From NCBI RefSeq assembly GCF_037126265.1, contig NZ_JAYLLN010000010.1, positions 15,844-79,843 of the forward strand: a DNA stretch of 64,000 bases, read 5' to 3'. How positions within the stretch are numbered: position 1 is the stretch's first letter; the number at the start of each line of letters is the position of its first letter. A program made the position numbers and the translations under genes. Under the pieces are notes generated by a model. That model was not told the origin of the DNA and ran no database searches. It worked only from the letters and a program-made list of their open reading frames with translations. This stretch comes from Sphingobacterium tenebrionis (lineage in GTDB: Bacteria; Bacteroidota; Bacteroidia; Sphingobacteriales; Sphingobacteriaceae). Below are positions 51,802 to 60,450 of the stretch, one piece after another.

Positions 51802-52905
51802 TTAAATCTCCATGATTGTTTCCATAAATTCATCTACTTCAATATCATTCCTTTCACTGTCATATATAAGGAGTCCATCTTTATTTATAACAATTATTCG
51901 TGGAATAGCTTTGATATTTAATTGTATTACCAAAGGATTTCTTCCTGCAAAACCATCGCAGAAATTATCCCATGTGATGTTATGATGTTCTACTGCTTTT
52001 TTCCATGAGTTTATATTTCGATCCAAGGAAATTGAGAGAATATTAATGCGATCTCCGTATTTTTCATTTAAATTATGTAAAACTGGCAACTTTTCAATAC
52101 ATGGTAGACACCAACTAGCCCAGAAGTCTATAATTGTAACTTTACCTTTATATTTATCAGAATTAATTATGTGACCATTAATATCTGTACCGGAAAATTC
52201 CTCCAAAATATTTTTTTTTATATTAATTCCTAATAATCTTTTTTGTACAATCATTCCACTTGGGCTCGATTTTAATGTATTGGACAAAACATTAAAATGA
52301 TCTCTTATATAATTCAAACTAAAATTTCTTAGAAACATTTCATTGATTAATAATAATGAAACAAAGGCATTTGGATTTTTTTTAATAAATTTCTCCCTTT
52401 CGTAATTCATTGATGAGATAAGTGAATCGTATCTTAATCTGAAATCATTAGATTTATTTCCTACATCCTTATATTTCAACAGACTATCAGCCAAGTTATT
52501 TATAAGTGGAACATAATGACGACTAATCTCACCACTCTGCTTAAAGATGCTATTTTCTATTCCATCCACTTTTCCTCTATATAAACTGGTTAATTCACCT
52601 GTAATCGAAATATGCCCTTTTTCAAGAATAAAAACTAAGTATTGATTCGTTACCGCAGGAACTTCAATTGCACATTGCTTATTTTCTGAAATATTTCCCT
52701 TAAATTCAAAATAACCATTCTTGGACATACATGAGTCCAAAACCAAATCCTTCTCCTTCAGAAAATAAAATGCTCCTAAATCTATCAAATAAACCATATT
52801 GTTATCAAGGTTTTTTATATGACCTTGAATATGGTAAGGTTTAACCTGTTGACCATGGGTAACCTGTAGGCAAAAAACAAATAAAAATAAAATAATTAGC
52901 TTCAT
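51802..52905 (-). CDS. Exported TlpA-type thioredoxin with DUF4369-like N-terminus
   Basis: A 367-aa periplasmic protein. The signal peptide starts MKLIILFLFVFCLQ. An N-terminal beta-rich domain follows (about 22-120; YHIQGHIKNLDNNMVYLID, as in DUF4369), then a helical middle. The C-terminal TlpA thioredoxin fold has WASWCLPCIEKLP, so the redox centre is CLPC. It probably reduces disulfides in the envelope. I use Met at 52905 (signal peptide start). It lies 124 bp downstream of the Cys-rich peptide gene with a 12-bp hairpin between them. Two more TlpA proteins lie in the same block. Confidence 0.88.
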   Translation of the reverse strand: MKLIILFLFVFCLQVTHGQQVKPYHIQGHIKNLDNNMVYLIDLGAFYFLKEKDLVLDSCMSKNGYFEFKGNISENKQCAIEVPAVTNQYLVFILEKGHISITGELTSLYRGKVDGIENSIFKQSGEISRHYVPLINNLADSLLKYKDVGNKSNDFRLRYDSLISSMNYEREKFIKKNPNAFVSLLLINEMFLRNFSLNYIRDHFNVLSNTLKSSPSGMIVQKRLLGINIKKNILEEFSGTDINGHIINSDKYKGKVTIIDFWASWCLPCIEKLPVLHNLNEKYGDRINILSISLDRNINSWKKAVEHHNITWDNFCDGFAGRNPLVIQLNIKAIPRIIVINKDGLLIYDSERNDIEVDEFMETIMEI

Positions 52906-52925
52906 AAAGATTTGTATGGTTAAGA

Positions 52926-52960
52926 GTATTATCATTCTATCATTGAAAGAATGATAATAC
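52926..52960. other. Perfect 12-bp hairpin between peptide gene and tlpA-like gene
   Basis: GTATTATCATTC and GAATGATAATAC are perfect complements with an 11-nt loop. On the minus strand no T-run follows, so a processing or stabilising hairpin or weak attenuator is more likely than a full terminator. Confidence 0.6.
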
Positions 52961-53029
52961 TTTAATAAATTAGTTTTAAGCAGCGCAACACTTCTTTTAA
53001 ACAGGCTTGGTTCCCGAACACCTACGTTC

Positions 53030-53215
53030 TTAATTATCTATTCGGCTACATGTCCTTTTACAATAAGTTATTGAAACTCCATTGCCATTAACACACGAAG
53101 CATTACAACTTGATGACGGTGCTTCAGTTATTGTCATTTCTCTACTGTGCCTCCTGTTAACCCTCCTAAAACTTACACATTGTTCAATAGTGGGTTTGAA
53201 AACCAAAGTTTCCAT
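53030..53215 (-). CDS. Small Cys-rich peptide gene (61 aa)
   Basis: Predicted product: 61 residues, basic N-terminal half (FRRVNRRHSREM). The C-terminal part is rich in Ser, Asn and Cys (SSSCNASCVNGNG, then YCKRTCSRIDN), with five Cys in all. It has its own TAAATTTG box and purine-rich leader, nearly identical to those of the antitoxin gene. The first about 45 bp of coding DNA also match the antitoxin, but with one extra base that shifts the frame. It may therefore be a recycled, frameshifted copy or a true peptide with a leader/core layout. A TlpA-type thioredoxin gene follows. No modification enzyme is seen. Function unknown. Confidence 0.5.
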   Translation of the reverse strand: METLVFKPTIEQCVSFRRVNRRHSREMTITEAPSSSCNASCVNGNGVSITYCKRTCSRIDN

Positions 53216-53305
53216 TATTCGCCCCTTTTTATCATAAACAAATTTAATTATTATTATTCATTGACTAATAATGTATTAAGAAAATTATTATGATAATTAC
53301 ACATC
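53213..53305 (-). repeat. Promoter/leader duplication, copy B (Cys-rich peptide)
   Basis: Partner of 51529-51620. Keeps the TAAATTTG box (53239-53246) and the purine-rich AAAAAGGGGCG before the ATG. Confidence 0.8.
53239..53246 (-). promoter_or_regulatory. -7 promoter box of the Cys-rich peptide gene
   Basis: TAAATTTG on the minus strand, 24 bp before the ATG at 53215, in the conserved leader. Confidence 0.6.
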
Positions 53306-53425
53306 CTTTGCATACCTCGAGCCAGTCCTTTACTAGTACATTGCGCCTTTGTAGGGAGGTATGCTCTTCCCTGCATGGACGTGGCGTCATTGAAAGGAGA
53401 CACAACGAAGCAATCTTCACATATA

Positions 53426-54151
53426 TTACCCAGCGACAATGAAATCAACAAACCTTAATCGTCCATTTTTCCATTCAAACTTCCATAAATAGGTATATTC
53501 TGTGATCATATAGTTAGGATAAACTAACTCGCTATATTCTGAACCCCCTTGATTAGCGTACTTGATATTAACCTTTTCCCTATCGATGCTTATTTCATAA
53601 TTCATTACATAATCACCATTATCCACAGTAACTTCGTATATTCCTTTATGTTTTGACCAATTGATATCATCCAAGTTCACTTGCTCCAAAGTTTTTTCTA
53701 AATAGGCAATATCCTTCCTATTTTCTATATCATTGGTTTCAAAATTATATTTCCTTTGCAGATCTGATTTATTGTTCGATTGTAATGCTGCTTTAAAGAC
53801 CTTTAGTTCATTAATCAATTTATCCCTTTCAGCTTTCAGTTCAGTAGTCTTGTCCTGCAATATTTTAATGTTCTGCTTTTCTACCGTGTTAAAAATTATT
53901 TTATTGTTGTTGGCAACAGGTTTATACCAGCTTTTTTCTGAATAATAGCTATCAATATTAGAATCCGAAAATTTATAACCTCTTCTAGCAAATAAATCAT
54001 TTGCTAAAAACCGTAATTCATCAATACTCAAGTCCTTAATTTGTTCAATTTGGATTAGTTTTGTGGCACAAGAAGAGCAATCCTTAAGGGTCTGTGCTGA
54101 TAAGGAAGAAAGCAAAAAACTGGAAATTATTAATACAAATAGGCTTTTCAT
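53426..54151 (-). CDS. Exported YARHG-domain protein
   Basis: A 241-aa protein with a signal peptide (1-19, SSLSAQ). A YARHG domain follows (about 38-80: LSIDELRFLANDLFARRGY, then SYYSEKSWYKP). Next come a coiled coil (about 90-125) and a C-terminal beta-rich part (ITEYTYLWKFEWKNGRL). YARHG is an extracellular domain of unknown role, named for a Tyr-Ala-Arg-His-Gly-like motif (here FARRG). It lies between the propeller lipoprotein and the peptide gene. Confidence 0.82.
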   Translation of the reverse strand: MKSLFVLIISSFLLSSLSAQTLKDCSSCATKLIQIEQIKDLSIDELRFLANDLFARRGYKFSDSNIDSYYSEKSWYKPVANNNKIIFNTVEKQNIKILQDKTTELKAERDKLINELKVFKAALQSNNKSDLQRKYNFETNDIENRKDIAYLEKTLEQVNLDDINWSKHKGIYEVTVDNGDYVMNYEISIDREKVNIKYANQGGSEYSELVYPNYMITEYTYLWKFEWKNGRLRFVDFIVAG

Positions 54152-54221
54152 AAATTTAGGATATTAAAAAAACGAAGATAAATTCGTTCTAAAAATGACG
54201 ATTATTACATATAATCAGTAT

Positions 54222-55217
54222 TTAATCCTCAGACCACCTTCCTATCCCATTTAAAGTTCCATACCAAATTATTCCATCATTTGCTTCAAGTATCCCAAAA
54301 ATCATTCCTTCATGGGTTTTGAATAGCTCCGGAAGTAAATTAGGATTGGACAAAGAACTTTTATTATATCGCGACAAAACCCAACTCTCTTGATTGCCAT
54401 TCTTTTGTAGACCATTCGAAAATTCACTTGTTTTATCATCCTTTGAACTTGTCCAAATATTCCCTTCTTTATCTTCATAAATATAGCCTACAAAACTATC
54501 TGAAAATTTGGTAAAGTTTCTTCCATCGTATTTCCAAAGACCATCATTCCCTCCTATCCAGATATTACCGCTAGCATCTTCTATCATGCCCCTAACATTG
54601 TAAAACCCACGATTATTCTGGGTTAAATTGGAAAATGATTTTCCATCATAAATAGAAACCCCTTCCTGCGTTCCAAACCAAAATTTTCCGGATTGATCCT
54701 CCAAGATCCAATGGACATAATTGGCTGGCAATCCATTTTCTGTTGTAAAATTCAGAAATGATTTTCCATCAAAGCGACTTGCTCCCTGTTCAGTACTGAA
54801 CCAAATATTACCCTTTCTATCTTCATAGATTTCTGTGACCCTATTGTTGGCTAGCCCGTCTTTACTTGTATAATTTGTAAAAGATTCTCCATCATAGTAA
54901 TAAACTCCCGACCCAACAGAAGAAAACCAAAAGTTACCTTTTCGATCTTCTAAAACAGAGAAAAATCGAACTGAATTTATTTTATCCGTGATTTTAGAAA
55001 ATGATTTTCCATCGAATCGGAAGATTCCATCGAATGTAGCCACCCAAATACGACCCTTACTATCCTGTTTTATGTTTCTGGTTATTCCTTGAGGGATCTC
55101 GGCAGTATCCTTAACTTGGTTTTGATTAATGCGATCATCAGACCGCATATTTTGATTATTCCCAACACAGGAAGACAAGATAAAAGCGAAAAAAAACAGA
55201 AAATTATGATTTTTCAT
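54222..55217 (-). CDS. Free-standing two-component-regulator-propeller lipoprotein
   Basis: A 331-aa lipoprotein (signal MKNHNFLFFFAFILSSC). It carries about seven beta-propeller repeats of 40-45 residues, each with a D-x-x-G-x-(I/F)-W core and a YDGxSF strand (for example DSKGRIWVAT, DRKGNFWFSS, DQSGKFWFGT, DASGNIWIGG). These repeats usually form the periplasmic sensor of Bacteroidetes hybrid two-component systems. Here there is no membrane kinase part, so it stands alone on the envelope, perhaps as a binding or partner protein. It is 49 bp downstream of the membrane-anchored gene. Confidence 0.88.
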   Translation of the reverse strand: MKNHNFLFFFAFILSSCVGNNQNMRSDDRINQNQVKDTAEIPQGITRNIKQDSKGRIWVATFDGIFRFDGKSFSKITDKINSVRFFSVLEDRKGNFWFSSVGSGVYYYDGESFTNYTSKDGLANNRVTEIYEDRKGNIWFSTEQGASRFDGKSFLNFTTENGLPANYVHWILEDQSGKFWFGTQEGVSIYDGKSFSNLTQNNRGFYNVRGMIEDASGNIWIGGNDGLWKYDGRNFTKFSDSFVGYIYEDKEGNIWTSSKDDKTSEFSNGLQKNGNQESWVLSRYNKSSLSNPNLLPELFKTHEGMIFGILEANDGIIWYGTLNGIGRWSED

Positions 55218-55266
55218 TTAACATGACTTAAGAACAATCAATTATCTTACTATACCAAACTACTTT

Positions 55267-55974
55267 TTAACTGTCGTTTTTTAATTCCTTATCTAAAGAT
55301 TTGTCCAAACTTTCAATTTCTTTCAAAACTTGTTCGTACCGCAAAATTTTAAACATTTTCGTTAGCTCTAATCTCCATAAATAACTAAGAAGTTCCTTTT
55401 TCTGTGTAGCAGATAAATTTGCAGTTTGTAAACCCTTCAAATTGCCTTTCTCATCAAAATTCATATACGGCGACAGGATTTCATTTGTAGGAGCAAAGTA
55501 AGTTTTAAAATCTTGCATTTCCTCATTATGATTTTCTAACTGCTCAATAATATTGTAATGATAATCGTACAGTTTTATTATCTTAAACCTTAATGAATCA
55601 TTTGAGATTGTTTTTAAGTTAGTTCCTTTTAGTGATTCATAACCGGTTTTGTTGATTATTGGTGAATAATTCCTGAAGAGTAAAAAATAGTAAACAGCAA
55701 TTGAATCATTATTTATTTCTTGATTGTTAACCCATTTCCTTAACTCCCCCACGCCAGCCTTACTGATTTTGTGCATTTTTAAATTTGATTCAAAATCTTT
55801 GTAATCTGAGTTTATTCCGTTTTTAATTTCACCTAAAATTTTATTTTCAGATACTTTTTCTCCTCGATTTGCACTCCATTCGGTTAGGGCAAAGGCAAGG
55901 ATCACACTTATGAAAATCAGAGCAAATTCAGTTGAATATTTTTTAAGAGCATTTAGAATTTTTTGTTTAGACAT
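55267..55974 (-). CDS. Membrane-anchored hypothetical protein
   Basis: A 235-aa protein with one N-terminal membrane helix (about 17-34: FALIFISVILAFALTEW), then a long, charged helical region. It resembles small Bacteroidetes membrane proteins of the DUF6090 type, but I cannot confirm the family. Met at 55974 (MSKQKIL) is preferred: it overlaps the DUF4177-like gene by 8 bp. The 55974-56167 pair is likely co-translated. Confidence 0.7.
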   Translation of the reverse strand: MSKQKILNALKKYSTEFALIFISVILAFALTEWSANRGEKVSENKILGEIKNGINSDYKDFESNLKMHKISKAGVGELRKWVNNQEINNDSIAVYYFLLFRNYSPIINKTGYESLKGTNLKTISNDSLRFKIIKLYDYHYNIIEQLENHNEEMQDFKTYFAPTNEILSPYMNFDEKGNLKGLQTANLSATQKKELLSYLWRLELTKMFKILRYEQVLKEIESLDKSLDKELKNDS

Positions 55975-56167
55975 CTTTTTCAAAAAACAAATAAATATAA
56001 ATCGCAAATCCGAAATTAGTTGAATTTGTGGAGGCTAATTTGAATCCATTTTTTGCATATTCGTCTAATTTTTCTTGAATGTCATCCTTTGATTTCTTCG
56101 CAATATGTTCCGAATCAAGAGTTAATTTTGAGTAATAAATTAAAGTTTCTACTTTGTATGCTTTCAT
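55967..56167 (-). CDS. DUF4177-like small protein
   Basis: A 66-aa protein with a short N-terminal strand (MKAYKVETLIYYS), a helix containing DDIQEKLDEYAKNGFKLAS, and a terminal strand FAIYIYLFFEK. The layout and the NGFKLAS stretch resemble DUF4177 proteins. Its end overlaps the next gene by 8 bp. Function unknown. Confidence 0.65.
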   Translation of the reverse strand: MKAYKVETLIYYSKLTLDSEHIAKKSKDDIQEKLDEYAKNGFKLASTNSTNFGFAIYIYLFFEKDV

Positions 56168-56261
56168 AATTTTGATCTTTTAATGCTGTTTTTGTTTACA
56201 GCGACAGCAAACTACAATTTATCTTATTATAATCACTCTATTTATCTAAATATTTATCTAT

Positions 56262-57800
56262 CTATTTACCTTCTTTATTTGTTAGCAAATCCTCGATCAA
56301 GTTTTTTACTTTTTCATTTCCCGGAAATGCAGTAAACTTATTCGCCAAAATCCCTTCCTTACTATATAATAAATACGATGGGATATATTCAAATCCGAAT
56401 TCAGACATTAAATAACTCCATTGATCATCCTTTAAGTAATAATGTTCGCTTCCAATACCTTTAATTACTTCTTCCCAGCGTTTTTTTGGCGAAGATCCAT
56501 TTGTTAAATAAACAAAAACAACATCCTTACCCTGAAAATCCCCTTTTATGGATTTAAACTGCTTCATAGCGCCCAAACAAGGGCCGCACCAGGTAGCCCA
56601 AAAGTCTATAAACACCACTTTACCTGGATATTTTGCAAGAATAGTGTCCATCAACTTTTCCTTAGCAACATGAGCAATATCATGTACGACCAAGGGCGAT
56701 TTCTTGCTATCCTCTTCGATTACCTTCTCATTTTTTCGGGACAGTATTTTAGCAATTTCACCCTTTCCCCAATAGTTCTTTATTGCCTCCTGCTGTTTAG
56801 AGTTTAATGGTTTTACTTCCTCATTAAGCTGTAGACCATAGGCATTCGCTGCCAGAATATCATAATACGGTCCATCCTTAAACCCAACCTGCTCGGCCAA
56901 AAGTCCTTTTACCTTTTTTAACCAGGATGGAATATCGCTATCACCTATTGGTGGAAGGCCTAATACCTCATTCTGGAGTATATGATGTTGAAGTTCGGGG
57001 AATGTAAAGGTATGCAAGTACTGCGGATCATTGAGATCAAAATCTTTTAAGAAACGAAAATAGGATCGATCAATTTTTTGGATTTTAGGCAAATTCACTG
57101 TATCCTTTGTGGCATTTAAATAGTTGATTTTCATGGAACTTTCATAATCGAACATGCCACTAGTGTAATAAAACATCCGAAAATCTTTTTTTAGAAAATC
57201 TTTAAACTCTTTTGAAAGCGCAACATCATTCCCCAATACCGCCTCTAGCCTCCTATTATATGATTTCTTTACAGATTCCAAGAAATCATCAATCCTCATA
57301 TTATAATAATGTGGGTATTTCCAATTTGGGTCATTGGGTTTATTTTCAACCAATTTCCTAAATAATTGTTCGCTTTGCATCATATCATATTTAGGCATCG
57401 CAGGCGTAAGATCTATTTTATGGATTGTCGATCTATCAGTGTATTGTATTTCAATATAGGTAGGTTTATTTATAAAGGTTTTAATGTAAATTGGATTAGT
57501 TTGTAAACTACTAGATAAACCTATTATTGTACTACTGGTTTCCATATCATAGTCAAGCGCGAATCTGCCCGAGTAATCTATAGGAATTTCATATGTAGAA
57601 TAATCTCCAGTAATGGGATGCAGAACCGAAATGCTGACCTTAACCCCACCTGCCATAAGGCTATCTGGAGCCATGATTTTTCCTGTAATCTTAGATGATC
57701 CGGCAACTATATTTATCGGTTCTGTTTGGTTTTCATTTTTCTGGCTACAACTTAAAAGGAAGAATAATATACAAGCAAAGAAAATTTGGATTTTAGTCAT
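56262..57800 (-). CDS. TlpA-type thioredoxin lipoprotein (512 aa)
   Basis: An envelope lipoprotein with signal ending FFLLSCSQ. It has an N-terminal beta-sandwich (about 35-130), a long helical middle (about 140-370) and a C-terminal TlpA domain. The redox motif is WATWCGPCLGAMKQF (CGPC) and the cis-Pro strand is YIPSYLLYSKEG. It probably acts as a periplasmic disulfide reductase. It lies 15 bp after the second TlpA gene, so the two are one operon. Codon use is more AT-rich than in the flanking core genes. Confidence 0.88.
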   Translation of the reverse strand: MTKIQIFFACILFFLLSCSQKNENQTEPINIVAGSSKITGKIMAPDSLMAGGVKVSISVLHPITGDYSTYEIPIDYSGRFALDYDMETSSTIIGLSSSLQTNPIYIKTFINKPTYIEIQYTDRSTIHKIDLTPAMPKYDMMQSEQLFRKLVENKPNDPNWKYPHYYNMRIDDFLESVKKSYNRRLEAVLGNDVALSKEFKDFLKKDFRMFYYTSGMFDYESSMKINYLNATKDTVNLPKIQKIDRSYFRFLKDFDLNDPQYLHTFTFPELQHHILQNEVLGLPPIGDSDIPSWLKKVKGLLAEQVGFKDGPYYDILAANAYGLQLNEEVKPLNSKQQEAIKNYWGKGEIAKILSRKNEKVIEEDSKKSPLVVHDIAHVAKEKLMDTILAKYPGKVVFIDFWATWCGPCLGAMKQFKSIKGDFQGKDVVFVYLTNGSSPKKRWEEVIKGIGSEHYYLKDDQWSYLMSEFGFEYIPSYLLYSKEGILANKFTAFPGNEKVKNLIEDLLTNKEGK

Positions 57801-57815
57801 CTATGGTTTGGTATT

Positions 57816-59153
57816 TTACAGTTTTAATAAGTTTTTAATTTCCTCCGACCCCGGTCGTGGTGCATTCGGACTAATGATACTTCCATTTTCAGCAAAAATA
57901 AAATACCTAGGTATAGCATTAATTTCATATTTCTTCATAAAATTAGATTTGCTTGGATTAGTTAATAAATAACTATCTGAGACTCCTAATTCTTCTTCTT
58001 TATTCGCTTTCAACCAATCATTCTGAACTTTATCGGTGGAAATATAAACGAAAACCACATTTGAAGCAACTGAACTTTTCTTTAACATCCTGCTGTTTGG
58101 AAATTCTGCCCGACAAGGTGAACACCAACTCGCCCAAACATCCAAATAGACCTTCTTTCCTTTGTACTTCGAAAGCATTTGATCAAAACTAATTGTAGTG
58201 CCATCAGGCATTAATAATTGATCAACAATATTCATATCTGCATCAAAAGTGGCTGAATATTTTGTTTCTAGCAAAGTAAGGTATTCCTTGTCCTTAAATT
58301 TGTCCTTCAATTTAGTTAGTGAAGTTTTTGCTTGATCTGAATTAATGGAAGAAAGATATTCTCTTGAAAAATTATACAGTACATAGTCCTTACTACTTCC
58401 TGTAAAATTGGAATCAGCCACCACGATGATCCTTTCCATAGTATAGTCTTTACCCAAAAGATTAGCCATATGTTTCCACAATAAGCTTTGGTAATAATGA
58501 ATTGAAAGATTGCTGTCTATATTGATCTTTTCTTTCAAATCAACAGGGTCTGTATCTATCCCTTTGGTTTGGGTAAGTTTAAGAAAGGAATAGTATGCTT
58601 CCTTCTTAAGCCAGTTTGCATAGGATTTCTTGATCTCACCTTTTTGCAGTAAATTATCCGTATAATTTAAAGTTGACTCATAAACTTCTTTCGCAGATCC
58701 CTTCCTATTAAGGAAGTATTCAAAAATATTAATTCCTTTGAACGATAACTCTGCAACGAAATTTAATTCTCGTTCGGAGAATGTATTATTATTGAGAACC
58801 TTAATATATGGATATTTATTCTTGCTCGATATAATAAGGCTATCGCCTGGTTTTATGGGATAGATTAATTCAGTAGGAGTTGGGAAATAGACTAGGCTGG
58901 AATATTGATCAAAATAATAAGCACTAAAATTACTGTCAGGCTTTACATTTATTTGATTAGATTTTATGGATAAAATGTCTAATATATGATTGACATTAGG
59001 CTCAAATTTGATATAAATACTATCCACTTTTTTTTCATTTTGTATTGATAGTTTATTATCTGAATCTTTATTTGATTTATTACCTGGATTTCCACATGCG
59101 ATGAAAAATAAAATGCAAATCAGAAAACTCAATTCTTTGGCTAGTTTTATCAT
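57816..59153 (-). CDS. TlpA-type thioredoxin lipoprotein (445 aa)
   Basis: An envelope lipoprotein with signal ending LFFIACGN. Residues about 45-125 are beta-rich and about 130-300 helical. The last 140 residues are a TlpA fold with WASWCSPCRAEFPNSR (CSPC) and INAIPRYFIFAENG. It is the first gene of the leftward block. The promoter region has four 11-bp direct repeats about 200 bp upstream. Redox role follows from the family; the substrate is unknown. Confidence 0.88.
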   Translation of the reverse strand: MIKLAKELSFLICILFFIACGNPGNKSNKDSDNKLSIQNEKKVDSIYIKFEPNVNHILDILSIKSNQINVKPDSNFSAYYFDQYSSLVYFPTPTELIYPIKPGDSLIISSKNKYPYIKVLNNNTFSERELNFVAELSFKGINIFEYFLNRKGSAKEVYESTLNYTDNLLQKGEIKKSYANWLKKEAYYSFLKLTQTKGIDTDPVDLKEKINIDSNLSIHYYQSLLWKHMANLLGKDYTMERIIVVADSNFTGSSKDYVLYNFSREYLSSINSDQAKTSLTKLKDKFKDKEYLTLLETKYSATFDADMNIVDQLLMPDGTTISFDQMLSKYKGKKVYLDVWASWCSPCRAEFPNSRMLKKSSVASNVVFVYISTDKVQNDWLKANKEEELGVSDSYLLTNPSKSNFMKKYEINAIPRYFIFAENGSIISPNAPRPGSEEIKNLLKL

Positions 59154-59348
59154 GATGAACCTATTATAAGATGATATAGTTTAATTGTTAGTTTGGAGCA
59201 TGATTGGTAATATAAAAGATTTGATTAGTCCCTTAAATATAAGATAATGAATTGATAAATAAGATTAACAATTTAAATTTTATAGCAAATTCTTCAAAAA
59301 AAAGAGCGGGGATTTTTACGGATTAGGTACCGGTTACCTCCATGTTGC
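59154..59348. other. AT-rich upstream region of the TlpA block
   Basis: About 195 bp without a gene. It should contain the promoter of the leftward block, but no clear TAnnTTTG box is seen. The near-palindrome GGTACCGGTTACC is at about 59326-59338, next to the 11-bp repeats. Confidence 0.4.
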
Positions 59349-59392
59349 AAGTGAGGTTTAAGTGACATGTAAGTGAGGTGTAAGTGACTTTA
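59349..59392. repeat. Four 11-bp direct repeats (AAGTGAnnTnT type)
   Basis: Units at 59349 (AAGTGAGGTTT), 59360 (AAGTGACATGT), 59371 (AAGTGAGGTGT) and 59382 (AAGTGACTTTA). An 11-bp period puts every copy on the same face of the helix, as in response-regulator sites. Confidence 0.75.
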
Positions 59393-59449
59393 GGCACTTG
59401 CACATTGCTTGCAATATGCATAAACTATGATTGGATTACGAAGGAAACC

Positions 59450-59668
59450 GCGTCATTGCGAGCCCTTGTCATTGCGAGGAACGAAGCAATCTTTTAGCCG
59501 CGTCATTGCGAGGAACGAAGCAATCTTCACCCATGTCATGCTGAGCGAAGTCGAAGCATCTACACATGATACCCGTATAGATCCTTCGACGCTGCTCAGG
59601 ATGACAAGGTCCAAAGATTGCTTCGTCGTACCTCCTCGCAATGACGAGGAAACCTCCTCGCAATGACG
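59450..59668. repeat. Nested palindromic intergenic repeat, inner part inverted
   Basis: Three left outer half-copies (CGTCATTGCGAGGAACGAAG...), then the inner palindrome in the opposite orientation to that at 35586 (GTCATGCTGAGC...GTCGAAGCATCT first, then AGATCCTTCGACGCTGCTCAGGATGAC), then right outer arms ending at 59668. Confidence 0.9.
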
Positions 59669-59682
59669 CGTAATCAAAAAAA

Positions 59683-60450
59683 CTAAGCCTTTACCCCATA
59701 CAACAACAACCTCCTGAAAGGATAAACAACTGGTCTTTTCTCAAACCTTTCCCCTATCCTTCTCTTAAACTCACCATTAAACTCAATTTGTTGTTCCTCC
59801 GAAAGTCTTTCCATATAAGGTATCAAAGCCGAACCCGAAATAAAATGAAATAAGGTTTCCGTATCCTCGGCCACAATAGGATAAATCCTTTTCGAGATCT
59901 TCAAATTCACCATACCCTCCGCAATAAACATTTCCGTATATTCTTCCATGCTCAAAACCGGCGATGACCTATTCCAACCATTTAACTGATCCCGATAAGG
60001 TTCCTCGTTCGCCAGTTCAAATAAAATCTGGTTCAGTTCATTTTCAGTTTGGCAAGGCATCTGAACAGCCAACTGCCCTCCAGGATTTAATTTCTTGATC
60101 AGATCCGGAAATAAGGTATGATGATCACCCGACCATTGCAATGCCGCATTACTAAAAATCAAATCCCATCGCGACAATCTATTAATAAACTCCTCGAAAG
60201 TTTCTACCTTATAATATAATCGTTCGGTTTGATGCTCTTCTGCTCCCCGCAACATTTCCACTGAAGAATCAATCCCCAGAAATGTGGATTGCTGAAAACG
60301 TTCCGCCAACATTGCTGTCTGCTCCCCTGTTCCACATCCCAGGTCAACAGCCTGCATTTCCGTCCGCTCCTCGATCAGGTCCATCAAATCAAAAAAAGGT
60401 TGATATCGGATATCTTTAAATTGGTTATAAATTTCAGGGTTCCACGGCAT
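59683..60450 (-). CDS. Trans-aconitate methyltransferase-like SAM-dependent methyltransferase
   Basis: A 255-aa class I methyltransferase of the Tam type. It opens MPWNPEIYNQFKDIRYQPF, matching the Tam N-terminus. The SAM motif I is AVDLGCGTGEQT, followed by GIDSSVEML and IFSNAALQW. Tam methylates trans-aconitate to prevent aconitase inhibition; other small acids are possible. It stands alone between a repeat element and the katG region. Confidence 0.85.
   Translation of the reverse strand: MPWNPEIYNQFKDIRYQPFFDLMDLIEERTEMQAVDLGCGTGEQTAMLAERFQQSTFLGIDSSVEMLRGAEEHQTERLYYKVETFEEFINRLSRWDLIFSNAALQWSGDHHTLFPDLIKKLNPGGQLAVQMPCQTENELNQILFELANEEPYRDQLNGWNRSSPVLSMEEYTEMFIAEGMVNLKISKRIYPIVAEDTETLFHFISGSALIPYMERLSEEQQIEFNGEFKRRIGERFEKRPVVYPFRRLLLYGVKA

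Noticed and set aside
51645..51833. 62-aa minus-strand ORF overlapping the end of the TlpA-like gene
   Set aside because: No recognisable domain, overlaps 32 bp of a real gene and the antitoxin leader, no promoter box. Weak evidence only.
53254..53451. 65-aa minus-strand ORF before the Cys-rich peptide gene
   Set aside because: It runs through a diverged repeat half-copy and the duplicated promoter leader, so it is non-coding.
59427..59677. Overlapping 64-79-aa ORFs on both strands
   Set aside because: All are repeat translations; three frames are open at once because the palindrome lacks stops.
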